The notes beneath the pieces were generated by a model. It worked only from the letters and a program-made list of their open reading frames with translations. It had not been told where the DNA came from and ran no database searches. Shown here in pieces: positions 34,451 to 44,032 of a stretch of 64,000 bases of DNA. Source of the DNA: Lactuca virosa (lineage: Eukaryota > Streptophyta > Magnoliopsida > Asterales > Asteraceae); the NCBI GenBank assembly GCA_928212115.1, contig CAKMRJ010005634.1, positions 257,494,561 through 257,558,560 of the forward strand, given 5' to 3'. Position numbers and translations under genes: made by a program. Position 1 is the stretch's first letter. Each line of letters begins with the position of its first letter.

Positions 34451-35312
34451 GATAGTTGTTTAGAAACTTGTAATAGATAAAATGTAATTGACATTTGATG
34501 ATTGAATAAAAGGAGTTTTATTTATGAGTAAAGTTACTCTTGTGTCAATTGTTTACTATTGTTTCAATTTGCATGTTTTGACTTCCAGAATAATAAGATT
34601 ATTCAAACCATCCACAGTCGATCATACTTTGGAAGTAGGCTATGAGGTTAAACTGTCATGAATTAGATTGTAGATTGTCTAAAGTGTTTAGACATAGCAA
34701 AAGTTTGCTACAACGTTCATGAGTGCTCCTGAAATAAGATTTGAGTATTGGATTAAACCCACGCTCACACGAATCACTTCATGGAATTTTATCACGAGTG
34801 CTTGTGAGACGATAATATCATATAATCTTGAAACCAAGATATATGAGTTGTTGATTACAAGTTGGTTGTATATTGATAGTGCGTAAACGCAACAATAACT
34901 TGATGTTATAAACGTGCTGTTGTGCATAATTTAACAAGTAATTTGTACAAACATATAAGTCGAAGTTTATCTGTTCCTTTTATCCTAAGAGGAATAAAAG
35001 CGATATCTTGGGCCCCTCGATGATTTTGTTTTGACTTATGTGTCGGGCCCGGTCAGGGCTCAATTGATGTGTTCAATTAAGTTCTATGTCAAACAAATCA
35101 GAAATCGGGAAACAAACTGTTGGACAATGAGTATGACTTTATTCCATGTATTTGTCCACACGATATCTTGAAGAACAGAGGATTATATGATCCCTTATCT
35201 AAAGGATGCGTTATTGATCAGAGTTGACAGCGACTTTGAGAGCTATGATTGCTAGTCGGTTTTTGAAGTCGTACTTGCAGTTATAGTTACTACACTCATC
35301 CAAGTGGGAGAC
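34451..35312 (+). other. Copia-3 3' tail and polypurine tract
   Basis: This is a non-coding tail with the family blocks TTGACTTCCAGAATAATAAG and GGCCCCTCGATGATTTTG. CAAGTGGGAGAC (35301-35312) is the polypurine tract. Confidence 0.83.
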
Positions 35313-36089
35313 TGTTGGATTAGGTGTCTAAGCCCATAACTATAATTGGTATGTACTTGACCTGATAGTAGCATGGTCCATTTGGGTTGCATTCACCAGA
35401 GAAATTTGATAGGAAGGATATTTGAGAAAGAGGTTATTTTTGGTTTATTAATATATTATAAGAATAATATATTAATTGAGAAATCATATTATTGAATTGG
35501 TATTGATCAAGAATTAATTTGGAGTTAATTTAGTGATCAAAAGAGATCGATTAAATTAACAGGGGCTGATTATGTAAATCAGTGATACATATAGTTTGGG
35601 TTAATGATCCATGATTGATTAGTGATGGACTAAGCTTATGTGAGAGTCCATGAAGTGTTAGCCCAAATGAATTATTGGATCAAAATCCTAAGTGAATGGA
35701 TTAGGGTTTACAAGTGACCCTTGGAATTCTACACTATATATGTAACCCCTAAGCCCCTAAAATCGGAACACAAGTATTATAAGAAGAGTATAGACGATTT
35801 TGGTGCCTCCTAAAACTCTCTCATAATCCTCCATTTTTTCTTGGTGTTTTGTGACTTATTTGAGGCATCACATTTGAGGTGCTAAGCTCTTGTAAGGCCA
35901 ACTTCTACAAGCTACAACCAAGAGGTAATCATCTAACTCGTTTTTATGTTTCAAATATCAATGTTGTATGCTAGTTAGGCTTCATGCTTTGGAAAATGAA
36001 AAATTGCATGTATAACTAGAGAAAGTTAGATCTAAAGCATTAGGATTGTATGTGCACCATAGGGATGTTATGGTGCTCAAAACCCATCA
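35313..36089 (+). repeat. Copia-3 3' LTR
   Basis: It is 777 bp, bounded by the polypurine tract and the ACATT duplication, and nearly identical to 28207-28984. Confidence 0.94.
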
Positions 36090-36117
36090 ACATTGACATA
36101 AGTTCATCGTAAATCAG

Positions 36118-36190
36118 GTCATTGGTGATGGTCTATCGGTGAATATCCCCGGAATGTCAAAGAATCAACTCTATGATATCATGTCCCAAG
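36118..36190 (+). pseudogene. CSTF64: Captured exon fragment of cleavage stimulation factor CstF-64 (hinge)
   Basis: After a splice-acceptor-like AAATCAG, the plus strand reads VIGDGLSVNIPGMSKNQLYD and then IMSQV. This resembles the hinge domain of CstF-64, the mRNA 3'-end processing factor, where GMSKNQLYDIMSQ is strongly conserved. Only about 24 codons remain before the sequence merges into the oppositely oriented PPR fragment at the palindrome ATGATATCAT (36173-36182). The identification rests on one short but distinctive motif. Confidence 0.68.
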
Positions 36191-36950
36191 TAATCACATC
36201 TCGTTCAACAAAATGATCAAACAGCTTGTGTGCATTATCAATGTTTCCAAGCTTGAAGTAAAAAGCAATCATGGAGTTCACGACAGTACAATTAAGTCCA
36301 AACCCAAGCTTTAGAACATAACCATGGATATTTTCCCTGAAATTTTCATTCCCAGGAGCTGTGAAGCATTTAAATAAACAAGAAAATGTGTAAGAATCAG
36401 GTTTGACACCCACTTCCTGCATTATTCTGAACAAAGATACAGTCTCCTCATAATCACCCATCTTTGCATACACGTTCATCATAAAGTTCCAAAGAAAAAC
36501 ATTATGTTTCTCAATTTTATCGAAAATCCGCCTCCCTTCTCTCATAACCCCACAACTCACATGCATAAACACGAGCTTTGAACCCAAAACCGAATCTAGT
36601 TCAATACCCCTCGAACATATCAAATAATGAACTGTCTTTCCATGGTGCGGAGCCTTTGACTCCGTGCAAAGCTGTAGGATGTGACAGTACGTCTTGGAAT
36701 CAATTTCTTCAGACTTACAAACCAAATCCATGGCCTTTTTAAGATTACCCATTTCACAGAATCTGAAAATATCAGCATTGTAATCTGTAACTTGATGATT
36801 AGAGGTTGAAGTTAGTGTTAAAGTAGCGGGAATTCGTGTACAATATGAAGTGTTGAAGTTTGGAGATAGAAGTTGTAAAGATCTTAAAGCTGGTTTGACA
36901 TTTTTATGGTGAAGAAGATGTTTTTGATTTTGAATGTATTTGTCATTCAA
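36171..36950 (-). pseudogene. Captured 5' part of a DOT4-like pentatricopeptide repeat gene
   Basis: This is an open minus-strand frame of 259 residues with its own ATG at 36950. The N terminus is basic and Ser/Thr-rich like an organelle transit peptide. Then come RFCEMGNLKKAMDLV, TYCHILQLCTESK, GSKLVFMHVSCG, FLWNFMMNVYAKMGDYEE and KPDSYTFSCLFKCF, PLS-type PPR repeats. The order and wording match the start of Arabidopsis DOT4 (At4g18750) as I remember it, an organellar RNA-editing-type PPR. Such proteins are normally above 800 residues, so about 30% is present. It ends abruptly at ITWDMIS, mid-repeat. The frame is intact and might still be translated, but the product would be truncated. Confidence 0.85.
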
Positions 36951-37152
36951 TATTTTAAATGATTCAACAACAAAGTGTATGCATATGATGGAGCTTCAAG
37001 TAGTTAACCTGGCTAATTCCAATAATGGAAGCTACATGTGTCGAGGGAAAATAAGGCTTGATGCGTCTTCAAAACATTAAATCCAATAACAGTTCAACAC
37101 TCAAAGATTATAACAATAAATCCAATAACAGTTCAACTTTTAACACTAAGGT
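36951..37152. other. Spacer between captured fragments
   Basis: It probably includes upstream sequence of the PPR gene. AAATCCAATAACAGTTCAAC occurs twice (about 37080 and 37119). No coding signal is evident. Confidence 0.5.
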
Positions 37153-37625
37153 ATGACACCAGTTGCTGTGCTTTTTTCTGGTGGATTAGATTTTATGATA
37201 CTTGCAGCTTTATTAGATGAGTGCCTAGATTCAAAATGTAGGTGTGATTAGCTTTATGTTCAGTATAATAAAAACTGGTTTAGGGATTTTAGTTTTATTT
37301 TTTATGCACCATTCTTAATATCTTATCATACCTGTTTTGGCAGTTGAAATTGATCTGTTGAATGTAAGTTTTGATGGTGAATTAGCTCTTGATAGAATCT
37401 CTGCTATGATGGGTGTGAAAGAGCTGAGAAAAATCGCCCCTTTGAGAAGGAAATTGGCGTTTTGAATTTTTTCTATCACCCTCTGACTTTGACTTTCTTA
37501 GTTCTTTCATAATACAAACAACTTTTGAATGCAGATGGAATCTAGTAGAGATAGATGCAGAATTGTCGAAATTGACCATGGAGACAAAACGTGACGTGTC
37601 ACTTATTTATCCTTTAAATACATAC
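37153..37625 (+). pseudogene. ASNSD1: Captured exons of an ASNSD1-like asparagine-synthetase-domain gene
   Basis: Three exon pieces with introns are visible. Exon a (about 37153-37237) reads TPVAVLFSGGLDFMILAAL, the PP-loop ATP-pyrophosphatase motif SGGLDS with S changed to F, and ends at GTAGGT. Exon b (37344-37456) follows a TTTTGGCAG acceptor and reads EIDLLNVSFDGELALDRISA and VKELRKIAP. Exon c (37535-37625) follows TGAATGCAG and reads RWNLVEIDAELSKL. Phases agree across the introns. This matches the C-terminal synthetase domain of ASNSD1-type proteins. The exon b donor is lost (no GT after AGAAG). It continues at 38254. Confidence 0.85.
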
Positions 37626-37664
37626 ACATATGACTATTGTTATTCACCAAGTGCTTTTTCTTGA

Positions 37665-37997
37665 ATAGAAGCTGGTAAAACAACACCTTCTAAAGAAATT
37701 ATTCAAACAGATCCAGTAAAAATATCACTCAGGGATTGCTTAGCATACAGATAACACATCCTGATCACTAACTCCTAGAAGCCATTATACATCAAGTGTT
37801 GTTGAATTGAATTGGTAACAATAACATTGATGTAATCATGCAGTGGGTGCATTACTTCTGCAGAGACTGTTATGTTAGAGAAGCAAAGCTTGGATGAGTT
37901 TCTATCTAATATAAACACTGGCAAAACTGTTATTGTCTCTCTTTCACCTCAGTCAAGGGCTTCCATTGCTGTGCATTATTTTCTTTCTCCACTCTAG
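37665..37997 (+). pseudogene. NAR1: Captured two-exon fragment of NAR1/GOLLUM (cytosolic Fe-S assembly)
   Basis: The first exon (to 37750) ends DPVKISLRDCLAY, where the family has DCLAC: a cluster-binding cysteine codon has become Tyr. Its donor is mutated (AG/ATAAC). The second exon (37844-37997) follows TCATGCAG and reads GCITSAETVMLEKQSLDEFL, then TGKTVIVSLSPQSRASIAVH, ending with a TAG immediately before GTAAAT where the original glutamine codon would sit. NAR1 is an iron-only-hydrogenase-like scaffold of the cytosolic iron-sulfur pathway. The fragment covers the N-terminal cluster region only. It lies between ASNSD1 exons c and d. Confidence 0.85.
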
Positions 37998-38253
37998 GTA
38001 AATTCCTTTATATTAGCACCCTTCCAATTTCTTTATGAATCAATGTGCAATGAGATAGAGATAGCTTTCTTAAATGATCACAGAGTTTAGAAGGTATTCA
38101 GATCTACATGGGTATCTCTCATAGTTTGAAAATGTTTTTTTTTTCTACATGAAAATTCAGTCTGTTTGTGAATGGTACATAGATCTGTTAATTGCACATT
38201 TTTTTTAAAGTTTAATATTATTGTAAGGGTTCATGTTATTTTTGGTGTTATAG

Positions 38254-38410
38254 GATCTTAATATTGGGATTGCCTTGTGGTTGGCAGCTGGTGGTGATGG
38301 GTGTGTGAGTGAAGAAATAAATCGAAATAAGAATTCAAAGGTTAAATACATGTCTGATTCAAGGATCCTATTGGTAGTTCTGGTGTAGATGAGCAATGTG
38401 ATGGCTATTA
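38254..38410 (+). pseudogene. ASNSD1: Captured ASNSD1-like gene, fourth exon piece
   Basis: After TGTTATAG the frame reads DLNIGIALWLAAGGDGCV, then VKYMSDSRILLV, a frameshift, and SSGVDEQCDGY. It directly continues exon c (NTY then DLNIGIALW), as in the family, where this region precedes the conserved LLVGSGADEQ motif. One missing base and the stop at its end show decay. The 630 bp separating it from exon c hold the NAR1 fragment. Confidence 0.84.
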
Positions 38411-38987
38411 GTGGTGCTGATAAATCCTCCTCCTGATCTGGTGGTGGTAGTTTGTGGAGCTTCTCATCAAAACAAGGAAGGTTGATCTTTCTGTTACCGT
38501 TGGAGCCCTAATGTTATCATTCTTGATGAAAAGTGAGGTTGGGCAGGCTTTTATGAAATGGTTTCTGTTGTGAACATATTGCTATAACTTATAAAGATGT
38601 TTCTAAAGTAAAGTTTGTTGAAAAAAATAAATCTAATTTTTAAGAGATATGATACGTAATCTTCCTAGTGATTTATTTTAGAATTAAATTAGGAAAGGGT
38701 AAATTTGGTAAAATAACATATAACTTTTAATACTAGATAAAAAAATTAATAAAAAATTTATATAATCCTAATTAAAATATGATTTTGGATATTGATGTAA
38801 TTTTTATAGTTTTAGAGGGATATAGACCTAATATTAAAGGTTATAAAGATATCGACGTAATATTCAGAGTGACAAGGATATAAATGAAAATTTCCCAAAT
38901 AACTACCTCAAAAAAAATCCAAACTAATTATTGTGATTTTTTACTAAACCTTGTATTTAGGATTTAATTTTTTTGTGTGTGTACTAG
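38411..38987 (+). other. Unassigned part of CACTA interior
   Basis: The first 190 bp have near-coding composition in places (for example VDLSVTVGALMLSFLMK) but I cannot identify a family. The rest is A+T-rich and intron-like, ending at the acceptor GTACTAG before the chaperonin exon. Confidence 0.4.
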
Positions 38988-39284
38988 GTTATTGTTTCTC
39001 TTGATGATACAATCATTCTACATGGTGGTGGTGATAAGAAGAAAATTGAAGAAAGATGTGAGGAATTAAGGTCAACCATTGAGAACAGTTCTGCCATGTT
39101 TGACAAAGAGAAAGCACAACAGAGATTATCAAAGTTGTTAGGAGGTGTTATAGTCTGTAAGGTATATTTTAAACCATTTGGTTATTTTTTTAATTTTATT
39201 GATTAAAAATAAAATATAATCCAGGTTGGAGGGGCTAGTGAGGCGGAAGTTGGAAAAAGAAAAGATAGGGTTATAGATGCTTTA
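38988..39284 (+). pseudogene. CPN60: Captured two-exon fragment of mitochondrial chaperonin 60
   Basis: Exon 1 (38988-39161, 58 codons) reads VIVSLDDTIILHGGGDKKKI, EERCEELRSTIENSS and KEKAQQRLSKLLGGVIVCK, and ends AAG/GTATAT. A 63-bp intron ends ATCCAG. Exon 2 (39225-39284) reads VGGASEAEVGKRKDRVIDAL and stops abruptly. This is the intermediate domain region of HSP60, which folds proteins in mitochondria. The DKKxIEERC and GGASEAEVG wording favours the mitochondrial type over the plastid type. Both splice sites look functional. Confidence 0.9.
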
Positions 39285-39568
39285 CCTCAACTTTCAATGA
39301 GAATTTTACCTAAACTATCAATAAGAAATTTATTGTTTTTTGTTCTTGATGGAATTGTCATGAAGATATCATTTTAGGTTGTAAGAACCCTAATCCACCC
39401 TTAATTTCTAGAACTTCTAATGTTTTTAACCTTTCTTCATATTTTTACTTGTTGACTAATATATACACGTATATATGTATGTATCCAGCTGTATACAAAC
39501 GATAAACTGTATACAAATGATCAAATATGAAAGTATTTAAAGCCTATGGGTTGACTCAAGCTTCAATA

Positions 39569-39930
39569 GTCGATTGTATCACTGAAACTTTTTCTGCCAT
39601 CCGTACTATGAGTTCTCAACTCATTTCTTTTTACATTTTACCCCTCTATGACATAAAGTTTACTAATTGTCATATATCATTAAGACCCAAAAAGGTAAAC
39701 TTCAATCTGAATCTCAAATTAACATTATTTTTTGGAGCATGTAGGTAAGGTCATTCGGAAGAGAAAAGCTTCAAATGTCAGTGTTTGGCAACCAGGTTAT
39801 AATTATATATGTGGGCCCCATTTAATGGCTTGATCTTGTTCTCTTGTTGGTGCAAAAGACGTAAAATACCCTTGTCTTGATCTTTATTGTAGGTTCTTTC
39901 TTATCAAAGCAGTGGCATCCTTCCTATCAA
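39569..39930 (+). pseudogene. ABCB26: Captured three-exon fragment of a TAP-type ABC transporter (ABCB26-like)
   Basis: Exon 1 ends CITETFSAIRT at 39607. Exon 2 (39745-39795, exactly 17 codons) reads VRSFGREKLQMSVFGNQ between a TGTAG acceptor and a GTTATA donor. Exon 3 (from 39893, after TTGTAG) reads VLSYQSSGI. This is the segment joining membrane helices in half-size ABCB transporters of the TAP group, where ETFSAIRTVRSFG is conserved. The exon 1 donor reads AT instead of GT. The membership in the ABCB26 branch is from memory and less certain than the ABC assignment. Confidence 0.76.
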
Positions 39931-40199
39931 CATGTTTCTGGAGCATGATCAGGCTGCTTGTTAGAATCTTTTTGTTGGGTAACTTTTTTCCATTTTCTTA
40001 ATATTCGTTAAAGTGTTTCCTTACATGAGAGGAAAATAAGAGTTGTTATGGTTGGTGGGTGGGTGGGTGTATAACTGTTGTTTTATGAAGTTTTGTTCTG
40101 TATTTTAGAAGATGAAATTGAATGTTTTGGTAACTTGTTTGACATGTAATATTAGGTAACTTGTTTACATTTAGATGAAATTGAATGTTTTGGTATATA

Positions 40200-40617
40200 T
40201 TTGTCTTTTTATTATGTGTATTCATATTGTAAATGTGTATCGTAAATGCACATTGTAAATGTGTATCGTCACTGGCAGCTGAAGTGTATGACACGCAAAT
40301 GCGTGTCATCTTCATTTATGACAGGGGCTTCCTTGATATGCATTGCGTGTCATAAACGCGCGTCGTAAGGTTATGACATGCACATGCGTGTCGTCTTCCT
40401 TTATAACAGGGCCTTCCTTGATACGCATTGTGTGTCGTAATGAGTGTCGTAAATGCGTGTCGTAAATGCGCGTCGTAAGTGCGTGTCATAAATAGACGAT
40501 GCGCAAAAGCGTGTCATCTTTCTTTATGATAGGGCCTTCCTTGGCACACATTTGCGTGTCATCTGAGCGTTTTATGACACGCATTGCGTGTGATAAAAGG
40601 TTGTTTTTGTAGTAGTG
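40200..40617 (-). repeat. CACTA right subterminal repeats and terminal inverted repeat
   Basis: Direct and inverted copies of GCGTGTCGTAA and ATGACACGCAA are packed over 400 bp, including the longer inverted unit TGACACGCAAATGCGTGTCA (40288-40307). The tip on the minus strand is CACTACTACAAAAACAACC, an imperfect partner of the left end. Confidence 0.9.
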
Positions 40618-40620
40618 TTT

Positions 40621-42305
40621 TGACGTCCAGAAGCAAACCCTAATAGATCTAACCCTATTTTGAGTATGTGTGAGACTAAAGTGTGTATTTGGTGCATTCC
40701 TTGAAGAGGCTTGAAGATTTAGAGGCTTAGAACGAGAAGAAGCTTGTAGATCTAGTATCTACATCGTGTTGGCATCCAGTTGAAGGTAAAAAGTCTTTAC
40801 CTTGGCCTTCCATTTCTTAGATCTCTTCTTATGTTAGTATATGGACATTTTAGTGCAAAATGGAGTCACTTTTGGATTTTAGCTTGTCACAAGAGCATGT
40901 TTTCAGATCTGGACTCCTCTAGGCCCTTTTGGACATAAATCCTCAAGCTTTATGAAGCTTGGGCCCTCCTTCATGTCTAAAACCTTTACCTAAGGCTAGT
41001 TTTGTGTGTTTTAGCTTCTTAAAGCCTTGCATGCACGTAAAGTTAACAACTTTACGTGATAACTACACCCTTGGAGGCTAGATCTACAGTTTGGAGCTTT
41101 GGTTTCACTTAAAAGCATCTGAATGAGAAATGGAATGAAGGAACTGGACGAGTTACATAGTCAACTCAACGAGCTGAATGAGGGTTTCCCCCTTTCTGGA
41201 TTCTGTATGAACTCGGCGAGTTAGTGTTATAACCCGACGAGTTGGTTAGGGTTTTCCCGTCTTTGGACACTGCATGAAATCGACGAGTTGTTTGGAGACT
41301 CGGCAAGTCAACTTGAGTTTTTGGTCTCTGAGTTCTGAAGGAACTCGACAAGTTGCTAGATGCACTCGACGAGTTGGATCAACAAGGACGTTTGACCTTG
41401 ACTGTTGACTGTTGACTATGACCAGTGTTGACCAAGTTTGACTTCAAGGGTATTATGGTAATTTGAGTCTTGATAGAATTGGTCCTATGATGATTGTAGG
41501 TGTTTGAGTTTGGAGCTGTATTTGGGGAATTTAACATCATTATCCAGTGCTACTCGTGAGGTGAGTTTTCCTCACTATACTCAAGGGTCTAAAGCACCAA
41601 GGTCGGCCCTTTGGATTGTTATCCTGTTTTGTTACTGTTATGATCTGTTAGATCGGTATCCTAGTAGATAGGATGTTTCTATGTGATTATGATCTGTTAG
41701 ATCCGTATCCTAGTAGATAGGATGTTGTTATGCTTAGTGATCTGTACATCAGCTTGACTGTCTGTAGACTGTTATGTGGTTATTTGATATGTGTGCACAT
41801 GTTTGATTGGTGGTTGAGGCATCTGCTGGTGCATGGGCCAACAGACCTGGGCATTCCAACCCGATGGTTGTAGGCCGAGAGTATTTCATCCTGAGGATGA
41901 TTCGACTCTTAGTATGTGGGCATTCCAACCCGATGGTTGTGGTCTGAGGGTATACCATCCCAAGGATGATTGGACCCATAGTATGTTGGCATTCCAACCC
42001 GATGGTTGAGGGCCTGGGGCATTCCAACTCGATGGTTGATTGGGCCCATAGTATGCTATTATTGTTTATGTTTTATATGTTGTACGGGGATTTTGGGGGA
42101 ACTCACTAAGATTTGGGATACAATTGTTGATTTTGTTTCAGGTACTTCAGACGATCGCGGGAAGGCGAAGGCGTGATCGTGCACCTCCTTATGTTTTTAT
42201 GACTTGATTATTGGATACTCTGACATGAAACCATTTTGGAAACAATTCGTAATAATTATTGTTTTTTAAATGTTTTAAATTGGCATGATTTTTATGGATG
42301 TTACA
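40621..42305 (+). repeat. Gypsy-B 3' LTR, remainder
   Basis: It resumes with TGACGTCCAGAAGCAAACCC after the TTT duplication (40618-40620), parallels 20856-22535, and ends GGATGTTACA. With 27236-27485 it totals about 1935 bp against 1931 bp for the 5' LTR. Confidence 0.93.
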
Positions 42306-42310
42306 GCCTT

Positions 42311-42425
42311 GCAAAGTCACTATACTAAAAATAGACCATATAAACCATTAGAATATACATAAAAAATATAGCGAGGGATCATAAAACTCTATAAGCTTCC
42401 TGGTTTTATCGAAACTCTCCTTGAC
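42311..42425 (-). other. Gypsy-A leader, piece next to gag
   Basis: It follows the GCCTT duplication of gypsy-B and ends near TTGACTCGAG. It is the short continuation of gypsy-A upstream of its gag on the minus strand, and is A+T-rich and non-coding. Confidence 0.6.
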
Positions 42426-42433
42426 TCGAGTAT

Positions 42434-42760
42434 GGATCCTCTGCTTCTAGTAGTGCGGGCCCACCTTCCACATCTCACCCTACTTTCCTCAAGGATTGCC
42501 TTGAATATGCTAAGTCACTTTATATCCATACAATTAACCCTCATCAACTTAAGGCTCCCAACACTAAATCTATTCCTAGGTTTTTCCTAGGTAAAACTCT
42601 GCACCACTCTCTGCCATCAGATGTAGAAAGAACTCCCGCTAACTTCCTCTAACTAGCTAATGATTACAATTACATATCACCAAAACCAGCTAATTCTTCG
42701 AATGAAAGGTCTCACACTAGAACGTTTGGAATCAGAAAAGAGCTGCGCAATAGAGTTAAA
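42434..42760 (+). pseudogene. Element U: ORF-like stretch of unknown function
   Basis: One plus frame reads through about 105 codons with a single stop (after TPANFL) and includes PTFLKDCLEYAKSLYIHTIN and SIPRFFLGKTLHHSLPSDVE. The composition is protein-like, but I do not recognise the family. There is no start codon at the left edge, consistent with 5' truncation. It may be the front of the same protein family as the downstream gene, or an independent captured piece. Confidence 0.4.
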
Positions 42761-42851
42761 ACCTAACCTTCTAAATTTTTCTAGTCTCAGTAATATGTAA
42801 CCTAACATATACACTTACTAGTTAGCAGAAACTTGTGAGAACTCCTAAATA

Positions 42852-44010
42852 GTGACAATAATTTCGACTGCTGTAACAACAATGTCAGTGACAACGAAGT
42901 CAAATTCAAAATCAATTTCCAAAGGAATTGTGATTGGAGAAGGAGGCAGCAGTTCGAAGCCTAAAGAAAGTGTTGATAATTCCTCTATAAAAGACAAAGG
43001 CAAAACTGTTATGGTCGAAAAGTCAAAGGAAGAAAAGAAAGCTGAAGCGGAGGCTGAGGTTGAAAAGCTCCGAATTGTACAAAGCATTATGAGACTTCGT
43101 GCAAATGATCCACCTGGGATGAACAAGGGTGATCCTTCAAAGCATTACAATTATGAGACAATAGAGTCGAAAGTTGCATATAATCATATGTATGCTTTCG
43201 AAAAAAAGCCAAAGAGAAGCTATGTTGTTCTCAATACTGATATGAGTGAATTAGATTTTCCCATCAATGAAATGATGTTCATCATGGCTCAGTACAAAAT
43301 TGCTGAGAAATTTGACAATGATGATGAGTACACATATATGAAGATCAGATTTCATGCTGTACTTGGAAAACTTCCAGATGAGATTTGGTCTCTGGTGAAG
43401 ATAAAGAAGGTGATAAGCATAAAGCGAGATGTGTTGTTTGAAAATATGATGCATAATCTTCACTTTATTGTTTCGAGGGCGAATAGGCAAGTATGTGATT
43501 TTTCAGTAGCTGATTTTCCCTTAATGAACTTGTATGATCTGATACAAGTTGCATTGTTACTAAAGGATAAAGACGCTTCATATCTTCGTGAAACTGATCC
43601 TGAAGTTTTTCGACTTGGGTTGGCTCACATCAAGATTTTCATTGACAACTATTATGAGTGTTTAGCACTTACTAATGTTGAGTTAGCTACAACAAAGGGA
43701 TTGACTGTAAAGTGTCAATAACACTTCCTTTAACTCAACTTGAGTTGAAGAAGTATGCTGACGGAGAAATATGTTTGAAACCATTTGGTATGGTATTTGT
43801 TGGGAAAGATAAAAATGGGAAGGCGAAAAGATTCTTGTTTCAAGCTTCCGAAGTGGAAAGATATACAACATCCCAATATACGAATTTCATTGTTCGTATG
43901 AATAGCTGCAAGAAGAATAATGAAGGAGATAAGAAGGAACTGAAGAAGATAATCTCCTGGTACACTGAGATTCAAAGAGTTATGTTGTATGCTATACAGA
44001 TACTCTTGAA
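42852..44010 (+). pseudogene. Element U protein, gag-like candidate of an Asteraceae-type family, frameshifted
   Basis: An open frame of 289 codons (42852-43721) is followed, after a shift near 43712, by a second frame that continues the protein to about 44010. The N terminus is Ser/Lys-rich and low complexity. A charged helical stretch EKSKEEKKAEAEAEVEKLR at about residues 55-73 suggests a coiled coil. Next come RLRANDPPGMNKGDPSKHY and a globular part with FPLMNLYDLIQVALLLKD. I associate this type of protein with abundant uncharacterised Asteraceae genes. Its place just before a polypurine tract and LTR suggests a retroelement structural protein. There is no zinc knuckle. Function is unproven. 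Confidence 0.55.
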
Positions 44011-44032
44011 CTGCCGAAGGTCGACATTATTA

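Larger units (their letters stand above)
28207..36089 (+). mobile_element. Copia-3: Ty1/copia retrotransposon inside the CACTA element
   Basis: LTRs at 28207-28984 and 35313-36089 start TGTTGGATTAG and end CCCATGA/CCCATCA. A perfect 5-bp duplication ACATT flanks it (28202-28206 and 36090-36094). The 7.9-kb element is organised like copia-1 and shares its protein family, but the LTRs differ in sequence. It retains the longest copia ORFs of the window but has a gag stop, lost catalytic residues and frameshifts. Confidence 0.95.
27486..40617 (+). mobile_element. CACTA (En/Spm) transposon carrying fragments of at least seven host genes
   Basis: The ends read CACTACAAGAAAAATACCC and, at the other end, GTTTTTGTAGTAGTG, flanked by the 3-bp duplication TTT (27483-27485 and 40618-40620). 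The LTR of gypsy-B resumes exactly on either side. Both ends carry many subterminal repeats of the GCGTGTC type. After subtracting copia-3 the element is about 5.2 kb. I found no TNP2- or TNPA-like transposase, so it is non-autonomous. Its interior is a patchwork of exon and intron pieces from unrelated nuclear genes. Orientation is arbitrary; + is used for the window direction. Confidence 0.9.
20605..42305 (+). mobile_element. Gypsy-B: Ty3/gypsy retrotransposon whose 3' LTR carries a CACTA element
   Basis: The termini are TGTAAC and GTTACA. The flanks are GCCTC (20600-20604) and GCCTT (42306-42310), a 5-bp duplication with one C-to-T change. LTRs are about 1.93 kb; the 3' copy is split at 27485/40621 by the CACTA transposon. 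The interior runs from primer site to polypurine tract, 22539-27235, with gag, protease, RNase H and integrase but with most of the RT deleted. Excluding insertions it is about 8.6 kb. Confidence 0.93.

Noticed and set aside
39527..39748. 73-codon ORF in the CACTA interior
   Set aside because: It reads through the first intron of the ABC-transporter fragment; only the ETFSAIRT part is exon.
27486..40617. Treating the captured gene pieces as functional host genes
   Set aside because: Each is a small part of its family, with stops, lost splice donors or abrupt ends, and all lie inside a transposon.
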